Source: Bryobacteraceae bacterium (lineage in GTDB: Bacteria; Acidobacteriota; Terriglobia; Bryobacterales; Bryobacteraceae). Taken from it: a DNA stretch of 64,000 nucleotides. Made by a program: the position numbers and the translations under genes. Shown here in pieces: positions 9,401 through 15,424 of the stretch. Below the pieces are notes generated by a model that worked only from the letters and a program-made list of their open reading frames with translations, ran no database searches and was not told the DNA's origin. The first letter of the stretch is position 1, and every line of letters starts with the position of its first letter. The stretch spans positions 1 to 64,000 of the forward strand of contig JANWVY010000006.1 in the NCBI GenBank assembly GCA_025056455.1, written 5' to 3'.

Positions 9401-9673
9401 GAGCTCGATGCGTGGAATGAACACTTCTTTGAATCCGTCCATTTTTACCCGGAGCGAATAAACGCCTTCTCGCAGCTGCGCCAAAGTGTAATTCCCAGCA
9501 TCGTTCGAAACCGACGTATAGGAGTAGTTGGATTCCAAATGAACGGCTGTCACTTTGGCCCCGGACACGACGGCGCCTGTCTGGTCGGTGATATTCCCGG
9601 TAATCGAGGCAAAGGTCGTTTGCGCCTGAATTGCGGGCGCAACCAAAAACACGAGCCACAAAAGCTTCGACAC
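6416..9673 (-). CDS. Oar-like TonB-dependent outer-membrane receptor with carboxypeptidase-regulatory domain
   Basis: 1085 residues from a GTG with a GGGGGTG ribosome site. A signal peptide (about 1-18, ending AIQAQ) is followed by a carboxypeptidase-regulatory-like beta-sandwich (about 20-110: ITGNITDQTGAVVSGAKV, then a GNYTLAQLREGVYSLRV strand pair), a plug region and a long beta-barrel that ends in RLEF, a terminal phenylalanine typical of Bam-assembled barrels. This architecture is the Oar/SusC-like group expanded in Acidobacteriota, presumed to take up oligosaccharides, peptides or other large ligands. The substrate cannot be read from sequence. It is transcribed towards the CRISPR operon, and its leader contains a possible hairpin next to the ribosome site (9674-9702). 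No SusD-like partner is adjacent. Confidence 0.92.
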   Translation of the reverse strand: MSKLLWLVFLVAPAIQAQTTFASITGNITDQTGAVVSGAKVTAVHLESNYSYTSVSNDAGNYTLAQLREGVYSLRVKMDGFKEVFIPRIELVSLDVRRIDIKLEVGSVDTKVEVRAEGALIETETARISDSKSAMQLKVLPLNTRSLWNFIGLSPGVVQAGAGSANRRFSGSRLNQSDASIDGITISNGWDGTQISPLVSQIESFQEVRIDMANNTAEFGAIGQVTIVSKGGTNELHGVGFDYYSTPWFRSRNPFAAQRGTGVRHEPGAAIGGPIYLPKLYNGRNKTFFFYSFETSRGSQVLQLLDPTVAPPSWRGGDFSRLAPGTVVRDPFANNAPFSGNIIPASRISSVSRRIQERFFPLPNQPDPETFRAQNYREQLSRPFDPNTYWTSRIDHRFNDRHFIFGRYTWNRSHSREYEGNLPAIGRRWQTRDTRALNLSYTATLRSNLINEFRWGYAYNNNPRNGPLMGQEVVRDLGITGLLDNLPNINGLFRVSFAGIGLTGLSQTDWRHPGFENNAQQYQNYLSWFRSKHNIKLGAVLNRTQFRDRNMPTALFGSVNFSNRFTGHPYADFLLGIPTTASRQAPAILVDRLRNAWDFFITDEYKVTPKLTLNLGLRYEIKPAWSEANDRQAVFDIVAGKIVVPDGALNQISPLMPRDYVEIVEASSLGYHSRLLLRNDWTNWAPRFGLAWRPFSNRTVFRTGYGIFYDTITRAAGAGGAPFVVNEPSFTNPTPVPTLLFPRVFPESVAGPTTITLPSGVNPSLRNPYSMQYNVTIEHERWNTGFRASYIGTNTRQGEFGYNANQPVPDGRVFVDKPRPFPRFPAITYITNGAGHQYHALSLEAERRYARGLAWQLSWVWARDIGDLERGESPEDAFDRRRERAVWLDIPTHRVTGNMFWELPFGRGRKWLSGARPLVRALASGWELNAVFSTYSGQFLTPLWTGPDPTGTAFTPNRTPAQVTIRPDHLRNANIADRTVNRWFDVSAFSAPAQGRFGTSAKGVIKGPGSIVLNGGVAKTVSFRERARLRWELTGTNVTNTPNWANPGTNIVQAGQVGVITGVGGVSSLDASGPRALRTGLRLEF

Positions 9674-9702
9674 GATACACCCCCGGCGACAGAGAGTGTA
9701 TC
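9674..9702 (-). promoter_or_regulatory. Inverted repeat flanking the ribosome-binding site of the Oar-like gene
   Basis: On the minus strand, GATACAC and GTGTATC form a perfect 7-bp inverted repeat with a 15-base interval. The second arm directly abuts the GTG start codon, and the G-rich ribosome site lies at the end of the interval and the start of that arm. In the mRNA this would form a stem that hides the ribosome site. As DNA it could instead be an operator. Both readings are inference. Confidence 0.4.
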
Positions 9703-9742
9703 AAATGTCGGCTTGTCTTGGGCTGTTGCCGTGAAAGCTGGC

Positions 9743-9763
9743 CGGCCCCGTGCGCCAGGGCCG
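9743..9763 (-). terminator. GC-rich stem-loop after the coiled-coil gene
   Basis: CGGCCC and GGGCCG form a 6-bp stem around a 9-base loop, 20 bases beyond the stop of the coiled-coil gene and before the Oar-like leader. There is no U-tract, so it is at best a weak terminator or an mRNA end-stabilising hairpin. Confidence 0.25.
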
Positions 9764-9782
9764 CTGCGCTTTCTTTCTCAGG

Positions 9783-10670
9783 TCAGCGAGCCACAGTGAC
9801 CTTGGGTGTGGCGAGATAGCCAATGATCTGATCCTTCCGCAGTTCGTTGATGACAATTTCGTAAGGGATCCGGGCCTTCGACGTATAAAACTGCACAGGT
9901 TCATTAATTCCCTTGTCCTTCTTCTCTGTTTTCTTGTCATCAGCCCAAACTTCGATTGTGTACTTGTTTCTCTTCTGGTCCACTTTTTTAAGCAAGAGAG
10001 CGATGTCACCCACCTTTACCGGTGTCTTCGTCTTGCCCAGATTGATGTCGAAGTAATTGCGTTCCCCTAGGGCCTTCAAGGCCGCGAGTTCTTTGGCGTT
10101 GGTGGCGATGAGCCCGCTCTGCACGCCAAGATCGCCGCGCACAGACTTCAACTCAGCAATGGTCTTTTCGAGCTCGGATTTCGCGGAAGCCACTTCCGAT
10201 TTCACCTGGCCCACTTCTGACTTGACCTCGCCCACCTTTTCCTTGGTCTCAACGGCCACCGACTTCACTTCGCCAATTTCTTGGCGAATGGCTTGCTGCG
10301 CAGCTAGGTTTTTCTTCTGCTCCAGCTCAATTTGCTTTTGAACCTGAGCCACCTTGGCCTCAGCTTCGGTCTTCGCTTGACCGACAGCGAGACTGGCTTG
10401 ACGGCGGGCGGTCTCAAGCTCATCTCGAAGCGTTTCAAGGGTCCGCTTGCTTGTCTGCGCACTCACTGAAGAGGCTTCCCGGAGATTTGCGATCTCGGTT
10501 TGTAGCGACTCGCGCGTCTTGGTGAGATCCTGACGAGTCTGATCCAACTGCAAAAACAGGTAAACATTCGCCGCCAGAAGCGCTAGGACGGCTCCAAAAA
10601 GAATGGCGATTTTGACGTTGGCCCCGCTCGATGGTGCCGGTTGATGGGGTTGCTGGGCAAAGTTGCTCAT
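9783..10670 (-). CDS. Membrane-anchored coiled-coil protein, function unknown
   Basis: 295 residues behind a strong AGGAGGAGG ribosome site. A short proline- and glutamine-rich cytoplasmic head is followed by one transmembrane helix (about 20-41), then about 160 residues of charged heptad-like coiled coil rich in E, K, A and Q (about 42-205), including short repeats of the type GEVKSEV/GQVKSEV (about 145-165). A compact C-terminal domain of about 90 residues follows (YFDINLGKTKTPVKVGDIAL onward). I do not recognise the family. The topology suggests an inner-membrane protein with a long periplasmic rod carrying a small globular head, perhaps an envelope spacer or tether. It lies between an XRE-cupin regulator and an Oar-like receptor on the same strand. 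Confidence 0.8.
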   Translation of the reverse strand: MSNFAQQPHQPAPSSGANVKIAILFGAVLALLAANVYLFLQLDQTRQDLTKTRESLQTEIANLREASSVSAQTSKRTLETLRDELETARRQASLAVGQAKTEAEAKVAQVQKQIELEQKKNLAAQQAIRQEIGEVKSVAVETKEKVGEVKSEVGQVKSEVASAKSELEKTIAELKSVRGDLGVQSGLIATNAKELAALKALGERNYFDINLGKTKTPVKVGDIALLLKKVDQKRNKYTIEVWADDKKTEKKDKGINEPVQFYTSKARIPYEIVINELRKDQIIGYLATPKVTVAR

Positions 10671-10720
10671 GGACCTCCTCCTGATTCCCGAACGTGGGTG
10701 CGCGAACTCCCTATCGACCT

Positions 10721-10741
10721 ATTCTAAAGCAGTGCTAGCAC
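10721..10741 (-). promoter_or_regulatory. Possible promoter and palindrome upstream of the coiled-coil gene
   Basis: On the minus strand TAGAAT (10721-10726) resembles a -10 box. The perfect palindrome GTGCTAGCAC (10732-10741) lies just upstream, where it would fall between the -35 and -10 elements. No good -35 is visible. A repressor site is possible. Confidence 0.3.
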
Positions 10742-10761
10742 CGCAATAGCCCTCGCTGCTG

Positions 10762-10820
10762 AGGCCAGAAGCGAGGCGCGATCGCTTTAGCCGTCGAAAC
10801 GGCGGAAAGCTCGCTGGCCT
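10762..10820 (-). terminator. Nested inverted repeat downstream of the XRE-cupin gene
   Basis: AGGCC (10762) pairs with GGCCT (10816), GCGAG (10771) with CTCGC (10810), and an inner perfect hairpin GCCGT-CGAA-ACGGC spans 10790-10803. The structure begins about 40 bases after the stop of the regulator gene on the minus strand. There is no T-run, so this may be an RNA structure or a weak terminator. Confidence 0.3.
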
Positions 10821-10861
10821 AGCCCGGGTGGTTTGCGGGGGAGAGCTTTCTCCAGCACTGC

Positions 10862-11491
10862 CTACAGGCGAGGTGGCGTCGTGATCACTATGGCTTTGGC
10901 AGGCTTCCTCGCGGAGTAAGAATGCGGCTCTGAGGAGTCGAAATATACGCTATCGCCTCGTCGCAAAACATGCGTCTCATGTTGAAAAGTGATTGCGAGT
11001 TCCCCCTCCAGCATAAACAGAAACTCAGCCCCTTCATGGTAGTGCTCCGGAGTTTCCCGGTTGGTTACGGGAAACTCAGCAAGATAGGCCTGAAGACCTT
11101 TCTCCTGGGCCGAGAAGGCTAAAACTTCGAAATAGTAATTTGGGGTTGGATTGTCCGCGCGATCGGGAAAACGCATCCGTTCTTTGGCTCGCACAATGGA
11201 GAACAGCTTCCTGCGCCGCTTGTCCGCAAAAAAGTAATCCAGACCTACATCGAAGACCATGGCAATGCGAGCCAGCGTGGGCAGTGTGGGCACGAGCTTG
11301 CCGTTCTCTAGCTGCGAGAGCATCGACGCCGACAGGCCCGTGTGCTTTCCAAGATCAACTAGCGAGATTTTTTTTCGCAAGCGCAGCATGCGGAGTTTGT
11401 TGCCCAGCTCGTAAGAGGAAAGCACGCGCGTGATGGTCTGCTCACTGGTCTCTTGGGGAGCTGCTTCGCGGGTCCCTGTTTCAACAATCAC
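10862..11491 (-). CDS. XRE-family transcriptional regulator with C-terminal cupin sensor
   Basis: 209 residues. A helix-turn-helix of the XRE type (about 28-85, with KISLVDLGKHTGLSASMLSQ as the core) is followed by a cupin_2 domain (about 130-208) with the HYHEGAEFLFMLEGEL and GDSVYFDSSEPH motifs. The histidines and glutamate there could bind a metal, as in SutR/PuuR-like regulators. The start is a GTG with no ribosome site. A TAAAAT -10 box ends only 7 bases upstream, so the mRNA may be leaderless. It is divergent from an ECF sigma factor, and the shared region holds repeated AGCTAAA-type half-sites. Autoregulation and control of the sigma factor are the likely roles. The ligand is unknown. 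Confidence 0.88.
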   Translation of the reverse strand: MIVETGTREAAPQETSEQTITRVLSSYELGNKLRMLRLRKKISLVDLGKHTGLSASMLSQLENGKLVPTLPTLARIAMVFDVGLDYFFADKRRRKLFSIVRAKERMRFPDRADNPTPNYYFEVLAFSAQEKGLQAYLAEFPVTNRETPEHYHEGAEFLFMLEGELAITFQHETHVLRRGDSVYFDSSEPHSYSARKPAKAIVITTPPRL

Positions 11492-11498
11492 AAAAATG

Positions 11499-11528
11499 AT
11501 TTTAGCTTAGCTCAAATCCGATCGGCAA
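11499..11528 (-). promoter_or_regulatory. Candidate leaderless promoter of the XRE-cupin gene
   Basis: Read on the minus strand, TTGCCG (11523-11528), an 18-base spacer and TAAAAT (11499-11504) form a sigma-70-like promoter. The expected transcription start falls at or within a base or two of the GTG start codon at 11491, which also lacks a Shine-Dalgarno sequence. Confidence 0.5.
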
Positions 11529-11558
11529 TTTTCTATATAGCTAAATTGAAATTTAGCG
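11499..11558. promoter_or_regulatory. Four half-sites (AGCTAAAWT type) between the regulator and sigma factor
   Basis: Site A (11499-11517) is ATTTTAGCT-T-AGCTCAAAT, an imperfect inverted repeat that covers the regulator's -10 box. Site B (11539-11558) is AGCTAAATT-GA-AATTTAGCG, with a perfect 8+8 core. All four arms resemble AGCTAAAWT on one strand or the other, and two arms in the same orientation begin exactly 30 bases apart (11509 and 11539), about three helical turns. This is the arrangement expected of cooperative binding by the adjacent XRE protein. Confidence 0.5.
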
Positions 11559-11599
11559 ACGCCTGGAAATTTCCGTCCTTCCTTGCTACCTTGAAGTTG

Positions 11600-11620
11600 G
11601 GTCGTTAGTTGGTAACGACC
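11600..11620 (+). promoter_or_regulatory. Perfect 8-bp stem-loop just upstream of the sigma factor start
   Basis: GGTCGTTA-GTTGG-TAACGACC is a perfect 8-bp inverted repeat with a 5-base loop, ending 4 bases before the GAGGGG ribosome site (11625-11630) of the sigma factor. It could be an operator or an mRNA hairpin that tunes ribosome access. Confidence 0.45.
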
Positions 11621-11633
11621 AATGAGGGGCCCG

Positions 11634-12254
11634 ATGAAACCAGAGTTAAACAACTTGAGCTCCCTAGGTGATGACCAGCTTGTCGTGCTGGCTCAAGGGG
11701 GCTACGATCCCGCCTTTGCCGAGTTGATACGGCGACACCAATCTTCGTGCCTAAAGCTCGCGATGTCGATTCTCCGCGACCGATCGGATGCGGAAGATGA
11801 AGTGCAGAACGCTTTTTGGAAAGCGTTTGAACATCTCGGACAGTTTCAACGCGACGCGCGGTTCTCCACATGGTTGACGCGCATTGTGGTGAACCAGTGT
11901 CTGATGAGATTGCGACAAACGCGCCGAGCGAAGTTCTTATATTTGGATGACGCGATGATTGGAGACGAGGTAGGCACGCTCGAACTTCCGGCGCCGGAAC
12001 AGACGCCCGAACAGGAGCTGGGTAAACAGGAAGTGGCGAACCTGCTTCGAAAGGAAATCCGCCGCATCCCGCCGCTATTGCGGAATGTGTTTCTGCTCCG
12101 CGACGTACAGCAGCTGCCGATGCCTGATGTGGCCAAACAGCTGGGCATCTCGGTGGCCGCAGCAAAGTCTCGTCTTCTTCGCGCGCGTTTGGAGCTACGC
12201 TCCCGCCTCGCTAAGCATCAAGGGCGGCTGGGCCCAGCAACGCTGACGGCGTGA
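11634..12254 (+). CDS. RNA polymerase sigma factor, ECF subfamily
   Basis: 206 residues. I chose the ATG at 11634 because GAGGGG lies four bases before it; the in-frame ATG at 11622 would leave no ribosome site. Region 2 (about 25-95) holds FAELIRRHQ, the SDAEDEVQNAFWKAFEHL core-binding helix and FSTWLTRIVVNQCL. Region 4 (about 137-195) holds RNVFLLRDVQQLPMPDVA and GISVAAAKSRLLRAR. There is no region 3, so it is a group 4 (ECF) factor. No anti-sigma factor gene is adjacent. The next gene is a sirtuin, and the divergent neighbour is an XRE-cupin regulator, which may control it in place of a membrane anti-sigma. Confidence 0.92.
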   Translation: MKPELNNLSSLGDDQLVVLAQGGYDPAFAELIRRHQSSCLKLAMSILRDRSDAEDEVQNAFWKAFEHLGQFQRDARFSTWLTRIVVNQCLMRLRQTRRAKFLYLDDAMIGDEVGTLELPAPEQTPEQELGKQEVANLLRKEIRRIPPLLRNVFLLRDVQQLPMPDVAKQLGISVAAAKSRLLRARLELRSRLAKHQGRLGPATLTA

Positions 12255-12296
12255 ACCGCCTCCCCTCCCAAGAGCGGAGAGTGTTAGACTTCCGGC

Positions 12297-13037
12297 ATGG
12301 ACTCTGAGTTGGAGCTAGCGCTCCACTGGCTGAGTCAAGCCAACCACGTCGCCGTATTGACGGGGGCAGGAATTTCCGCCGAGAGCGGTATACCTACCTT
12401 TCGCGGGCCGGATTCGAGATGGCGCGGTTGTCTCCCGGAACAACTCGCCTCACCTGAAGCTTTCAAACACAATCCCCGGCTTGTTTGGGAGTGGTACGAT
12501 TGGCGCCGGGGCTTGATTGCAGGCTCTGCGCCGAATCCGGGCCACTACGCCCTTGCCGCACTCGAGGCCCAGCTTTCCGACTTCACCTTGATCACCCAGA
12601 ACGTCGACGGTCTGCACGCGCGTGCGGGTAGCCAGCAGATTCTCTGCCTGCACGGCGACATCTGGACGCTGGCCTGCACCGCGTGCGGCTGGTCGGGACG
12701 GAATGAATCGCCCCAGATTCGCCCGCTGCCGCCATCCTGCACGTGCGGGGCGATTTTAAGGCCTGGCGTAGTTTGGTTCGGAGAGAGCCTTCCGAGCGAT
12801 GTGTGGTCCCAGGCGCTTCAGGCTGCGCAGCGAGCCGAAGTGTTTCTCGTGGTTGGTACGTCCGCTGTTGTGATGCCGGCCGCCTCGCTAGCCTCTCTCG
12901 CGCAACAGCATGGCGCCAAGGTGATTGAAGTCAACAACCAAGCTACGAGGCTCAGCTCGCAGGTGGATGTTGTTTTGCGCGGCTCCGCCAGTGAGATTCT
13001 GCCTCGCCTTGCTGCTGGCCTCCGGTCCAAGCTCTAA
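12297..13037 (+). CDS. cobB: NAD-dependent protein deacylase of the sirtuin family
   Basis: 246 residues. Removes acyl groups from lysines with NAD as co-substrate. The Rossmann motif GAGISAESGIPTFRG (23-37), the QNVDGLH motif (101-107), the catalytic histidine in LHGD (H119) and a zinc ribbon (C127, C130, C148, C150) are all present. WYDWR at 66-70 supplies the Y-x-x-R pair (Y67, R70) that in SIRT5 and bacterial CobB binds succinyl and malonyl carboxylates, so desuccinylase activity is likely besides deacetylation. It follows the ECF sigma gene by about 40 bases but may have its own promoter. No acyltransferase or acetyl-CoA synthetase is adjacent. Confidence 0.93.
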   Translation: MDSELELALHWLSQANHVAVLTGAGISAESGIPTFRGPDSRWRGCLPEQLASPEAFKHNPRLVWEWYDWRRGLIAGSAPNPGHYALAALEAQLSDFTLITQNVDGLHARAGSQQILCLHGDIWTLACTACGWSGRNESPQIRPLPPSCTCGAILRPGVVWFGESLPSDVWSQALQAAQRAEVFLVVGTSAVVMPAASLASLAQQHGAKVIEVNNQATRLSSQVDVVLRGSASEILPRLAAGLRSKL

Positions 13038-13056
13038 AAACTCGCCCTCGCCATCG

Positions 13057-13071
13057 CGCGCCTGCGGCGCG
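13057..13071. terminator. GC-rich hairpin between convergent genes
   Basis: CGCGCC-TGC-GGCGCG is a perfect 6-bp stem with a 3-base loop, 20 bases after the sirtuin stop and before the stop of the convergent gene. There is no T-run on either strand. It is a weak candidate for a bidirectional terminator. Confidence 0.3.
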
Positions 13072-13136
13072 AGACTTCCGCTCGCCAGCGCGAGCTGCTT
13101 GCCTCGAGCTGGGCCTACCGGCACAAAGCCGTGAAA

Positions 13137-13841
13137 TTAACGGAGATAGAATAAGCTCAGGCGGGGCACTCCGAGCTTTTCCAACAGCCAGCGATCGAGG
13201 AACTGTTTTTCAAGCATGGTGAGCTGCGCGGCGGTCATTCGTCCACGGTAGGGACGGAGATATTGATCTAGCTCGCGACGAGCTTGAAACAAGTCCTCTT
13301 CCTTTTGTTCAGCGCGTGCGATGGCCAGTAATTTGTCTTCCAGCGCAGTGAGCCGTTGTTCCAAGCTTTCCAGGTCTCGGAGATGGTTGTCTACTTCGCC
13401 CGCCAGACGCTCCAACGATGCGCTAATTTCCTCAAGCGCCGGGTGTCCCGTTTGACGTACCAGCAAAGCGTTGTGCCGGAGATAGTTTTCGAGCTCTGGG
13501 GCGCTAAACGGGGGCGGAGGCTCCGCGGAGGCGACGGGTGTCGCTGAGCGCGCGAGCTGTTGCGCTTGTTGCTGGACAGCCTGAGCGCAGTAGGCAAGGG
13601 AATTGATCTGCTGCGTCCGAGACTTGCGGCTGCGCCATTTCTCAAAGGCAGCGTCAATGCCGCGCAGCACCGCTTCCAGCGGAACGCCAGATTCTTTCCA
13701 CACTTCAATGAGCGCCCAATCAAGCGGAGATAAAAGAAACAGGCCGGTGCCTCGGGCGCGCTGAAAATGTTCCTCGATCTCGGTGAAGTAATTGAAGTAG
13801 TTTCGAGGCCAGTCCTCGCGTGACTCTAGTTCTTCCCCCAA
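13137..13841 (-). CDS. Conserved hypothetical protein, helical, coupled to coaX
   Basis: 234 residues from the TTG at 13841, which has GGAGAGGAG upstream; a TTG at 13859 is also in frame without such a site. I do not recognise the family. The N-terminal half (NYFNYFTEIEEHF, then LSPLDWALIEVW and VLRGIDAAFEKWRSR) looks like a small DnaD- or replication-type helical fold. The middle is proline- and alanine-rich and the C-terminal half forms a coiled coil (about 150-205, LESLEQRLTALEDKLLAI). No signal peptide or membrane segment is present, so it should be cytosolic. It overlaps the end of coaX, so the two are co-translated. That location, next to coaX and birA, does not reveal a role. Confidence 0.72.
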   Translation of the reverse strand: MGEELESREDWPRNYFNYFTEIEEHFQRARGTGLFLLSPLDWALIEVWKESGVPLEAVLRGIDAAFEKWRSRKSRTQQINSLAYCAQAVQQQAQQLARSATPVASAEPPPPFSAPELENYLRHNALLVRQTGHPALEEISASLERLAGEVDNHLRDLESLEQRLTALEDKLLAIARAEQKEEDLFQARRELDQYLRPYRGRMTAAQLTMLEKQFLDRWLLEKLGVPRLSLFYLR

Positions 13842-14605
13842 GACCGGCTCCTCTCCCAAATCAAACGTAAGCCTTCGAGCGTGAGATCCTCATCGAGCAA
13901 CCGGAGATATCGCGAGGCGGGCACAATGAGACTTGCCTGGCCGCCGGTTGCAACAGCCTTGGTGTGCGTTCCCATTTCCTGGATCAAACGCTCGAGAACT
14001 CCGTCAATCATCCCGATCATGCCGTAATAGAGGCCAGATTGGATACTGCCGACCGTGTTTGAACCAATGAGTTTTTCGGGCTCGCGAAAATCGACCATCG
14101 GCAGGCGGGCGGTTTTGGCGAAAAGGCCGGAAATGGAGATGCCAATACCTGGGCAGATGACCCCGCCCATGTAGTCGCCAGAAGCACTCACTGCATCGAA
14201 GGTGATGGCGGTTCCAAGGTCTACCACGACGCAAGGCCCGCCGTATTTATGAAAGGCAGCTACGGCGTTCACGACACGGTCGGCGCCCACCTCGCGGGGA
14301 TTGTCATAAAGGATGCGCATGCCCGTGTCGAGGTCGGGACTCACAAACAGCGCCTGGGTCCGAAAATACCGCTGCGCCGTGGTCGCCAAGGTGGAATCCA
14401 GCACTGGAACGACACTCGAAACGATCATTCCCTCGATGCGGGCGGGCTCGAGTCCTGACATGCGGAAGAGATTGAGCAGCAGAATGCCCCATTCGTCTGC
14501 AGTCTGTTCATGAACGGTGCGCAGACGCCAATGATGGGTCAAACTGGCTCCATCAAACAAGCCAATCGTCACGTTCGTATTTCCCACATCGAGAGCTAGC
14601 AACAT
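13826..14605 (-). CDS. coaX: Type III pantothenate kinase
   Basis: 259 residues. Phosphorylates pantothenate in the first step of coenzyme A synthesis. The N-terminal LLALDVGNTNVTIGLFDG is the type III phosphate-binding motif of the ASKHA fold, DLGTAITFDAV is the second acidic motif, and GADRVVNAVAA together with GGVICPGIGIS are typical CoaX segments. I chose the ATG at 14605 rather than the upstream TTG at 14617, because the family begins at M-L-L-x-x-D-x-G-N and GGGAA lies at a suitable distance. It is followed by an overlapping unknown gene and preceded by birA on the same strand, a common coaX-birA pairing. Confidence 0.95.
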   Translation of the reverse strand: MLLALDVGNTNVTIGLFDGASLTHHWRLRTVHEQTADEWGILLLNLFRMSGLEPARIEGMIVSSVVPVLDSTLATTAQRYFRTQALFVSPDLDTGMRILYDNPREVGADRVVNAVAAFHKYGGPCVVVDLGTAITFDAVSASGDYMGGVICPGIGISISGLFAKTARLPMVDFREPEKLIGSNTVGSIQSGLYYGMIGMIDGVLERLIQEMGTHTKAVATGGQASLIVPASRYLRLLDEDLTLEGLRLIWERSRSWGKN

Positions 14606-14653
14606 GAAGATTCCCAAATCATTGTAGTGTGCAAGCTGGCTGAGCCGTGATCC

Positions 14654-15409
14654 TCAAGCCGGGCGCACGCCACCAGCCAGTACAACGGTTCGTTTCCCAT
14701 CGTCGCCCTGGAGGATAAGAAAACCGTTTTCATCTAGGCCGGCCGTGGTTCCCCGCAAGGCCGTTTCCCCCTGATCGATGACGACGCGGCGTCCAACGAC
14801 GTAACTCGAGGCTTGCGTAAAGAGCCGCAAAATCGCTTCCTTGCCCTGTGTCGTGAGAATCTCCAGATGGCGGTCGATGGAGAGGATGAGATCGATGAAA
14901 AGCGGTTCGAAAGCAAACTCTCGCCCCGTTTCTAGGCGCAGTGAGGTTGCAATCGAGGCGAGTTCCTCCGGGAAGGCGGTGTGGTTCACATTCAACCCGA
15001 GGCCGCAAATTAAGTTCTCCTGCTGTTGCTGGATGAGAATGCCGCACACTTTCCGCTCGCCGACGAGCACGTCATTGGGCCAGCGCAAGTCCACGGCGAG
15101 TCCCGTGAGCTGGGTGATGCATTCTGCCGCTGCTAACCCAAGCGCCAGGGTGGCCACGGGAAGTTCATCCGCAGGCAGCGCGATGCGGAGGATCACAGAG
15201 AAATACAGCCCCAGACCGGCCTCCGAATACCAGCTGCGTCCGTGACGGCCCTGGCCCGCGGTTTGACGTTCAGCTCCAACAACTGTACCCGATGCGGCGC
15301 CAAGGGCTGCAAGCCGAGCCGCGTCGTTCATCGTCGAATCGGTTTCGGTCAGCCACAGAACGGTTCGCCCACCAAGCCGCTGCGACACCTGATCCACGTC
15401 AAAGGGCAT
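14654..15409 (-). CDS. birA: Biotin--[acetyl-CoA-carboxylase] ligase, no DNA-binding domain
   Basis: 251 residues. Attaches biotin to the carboxyl carrier protein. Motifs are TDSTMNDAARLA near the N-terminus, the biotinyl-AMP loop GQGRHGRSWYSEAG (about 52-65), and LRWPNDVLVGERKVCGIL with the catalytic lysine (about 103-120). A short SH3-like C-terminal domain follows. The N-terminal helix-turn-helix of E. coli BirA is absent, so it is a monofunctional (group I) ligase that should not act as a repressor. It lies 48 bases upstream of coaX on the same strand, forming a cofactor operon. Confidence 0.95.
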   Translation of the reverse strand: MPFDVDQVSQRLGGRTVLWLTETDSTMNDAARLAALGAASGTVVGAERQTAGQGRHGRSWYSEAGLGLYFSVILRIALPADELPVATLALGLAAAECITQLTGLAVDLRWPNDVLVGERKVCGILIQQQQENLICGLGLNVNHTAFPEELASIATSLRLETGREFAFEPLFIDLILSIDRHLEILTTQGKEAILRLFTQASSYVVGRRVVIDQGETALRGTTAGLDENGFLILQGDDGKRTVVLAGGVRPA

Positions 15410-15424
15410 GCCTCGTTCGAGTTC

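Noticed and set aside
9746-9763. 18-base exact match with 34875-34892
   Set aside because: The second copy is inside the M1 peptidase coding sequence and the flanks do not match; in GC-rich sequence this can occur by chance.
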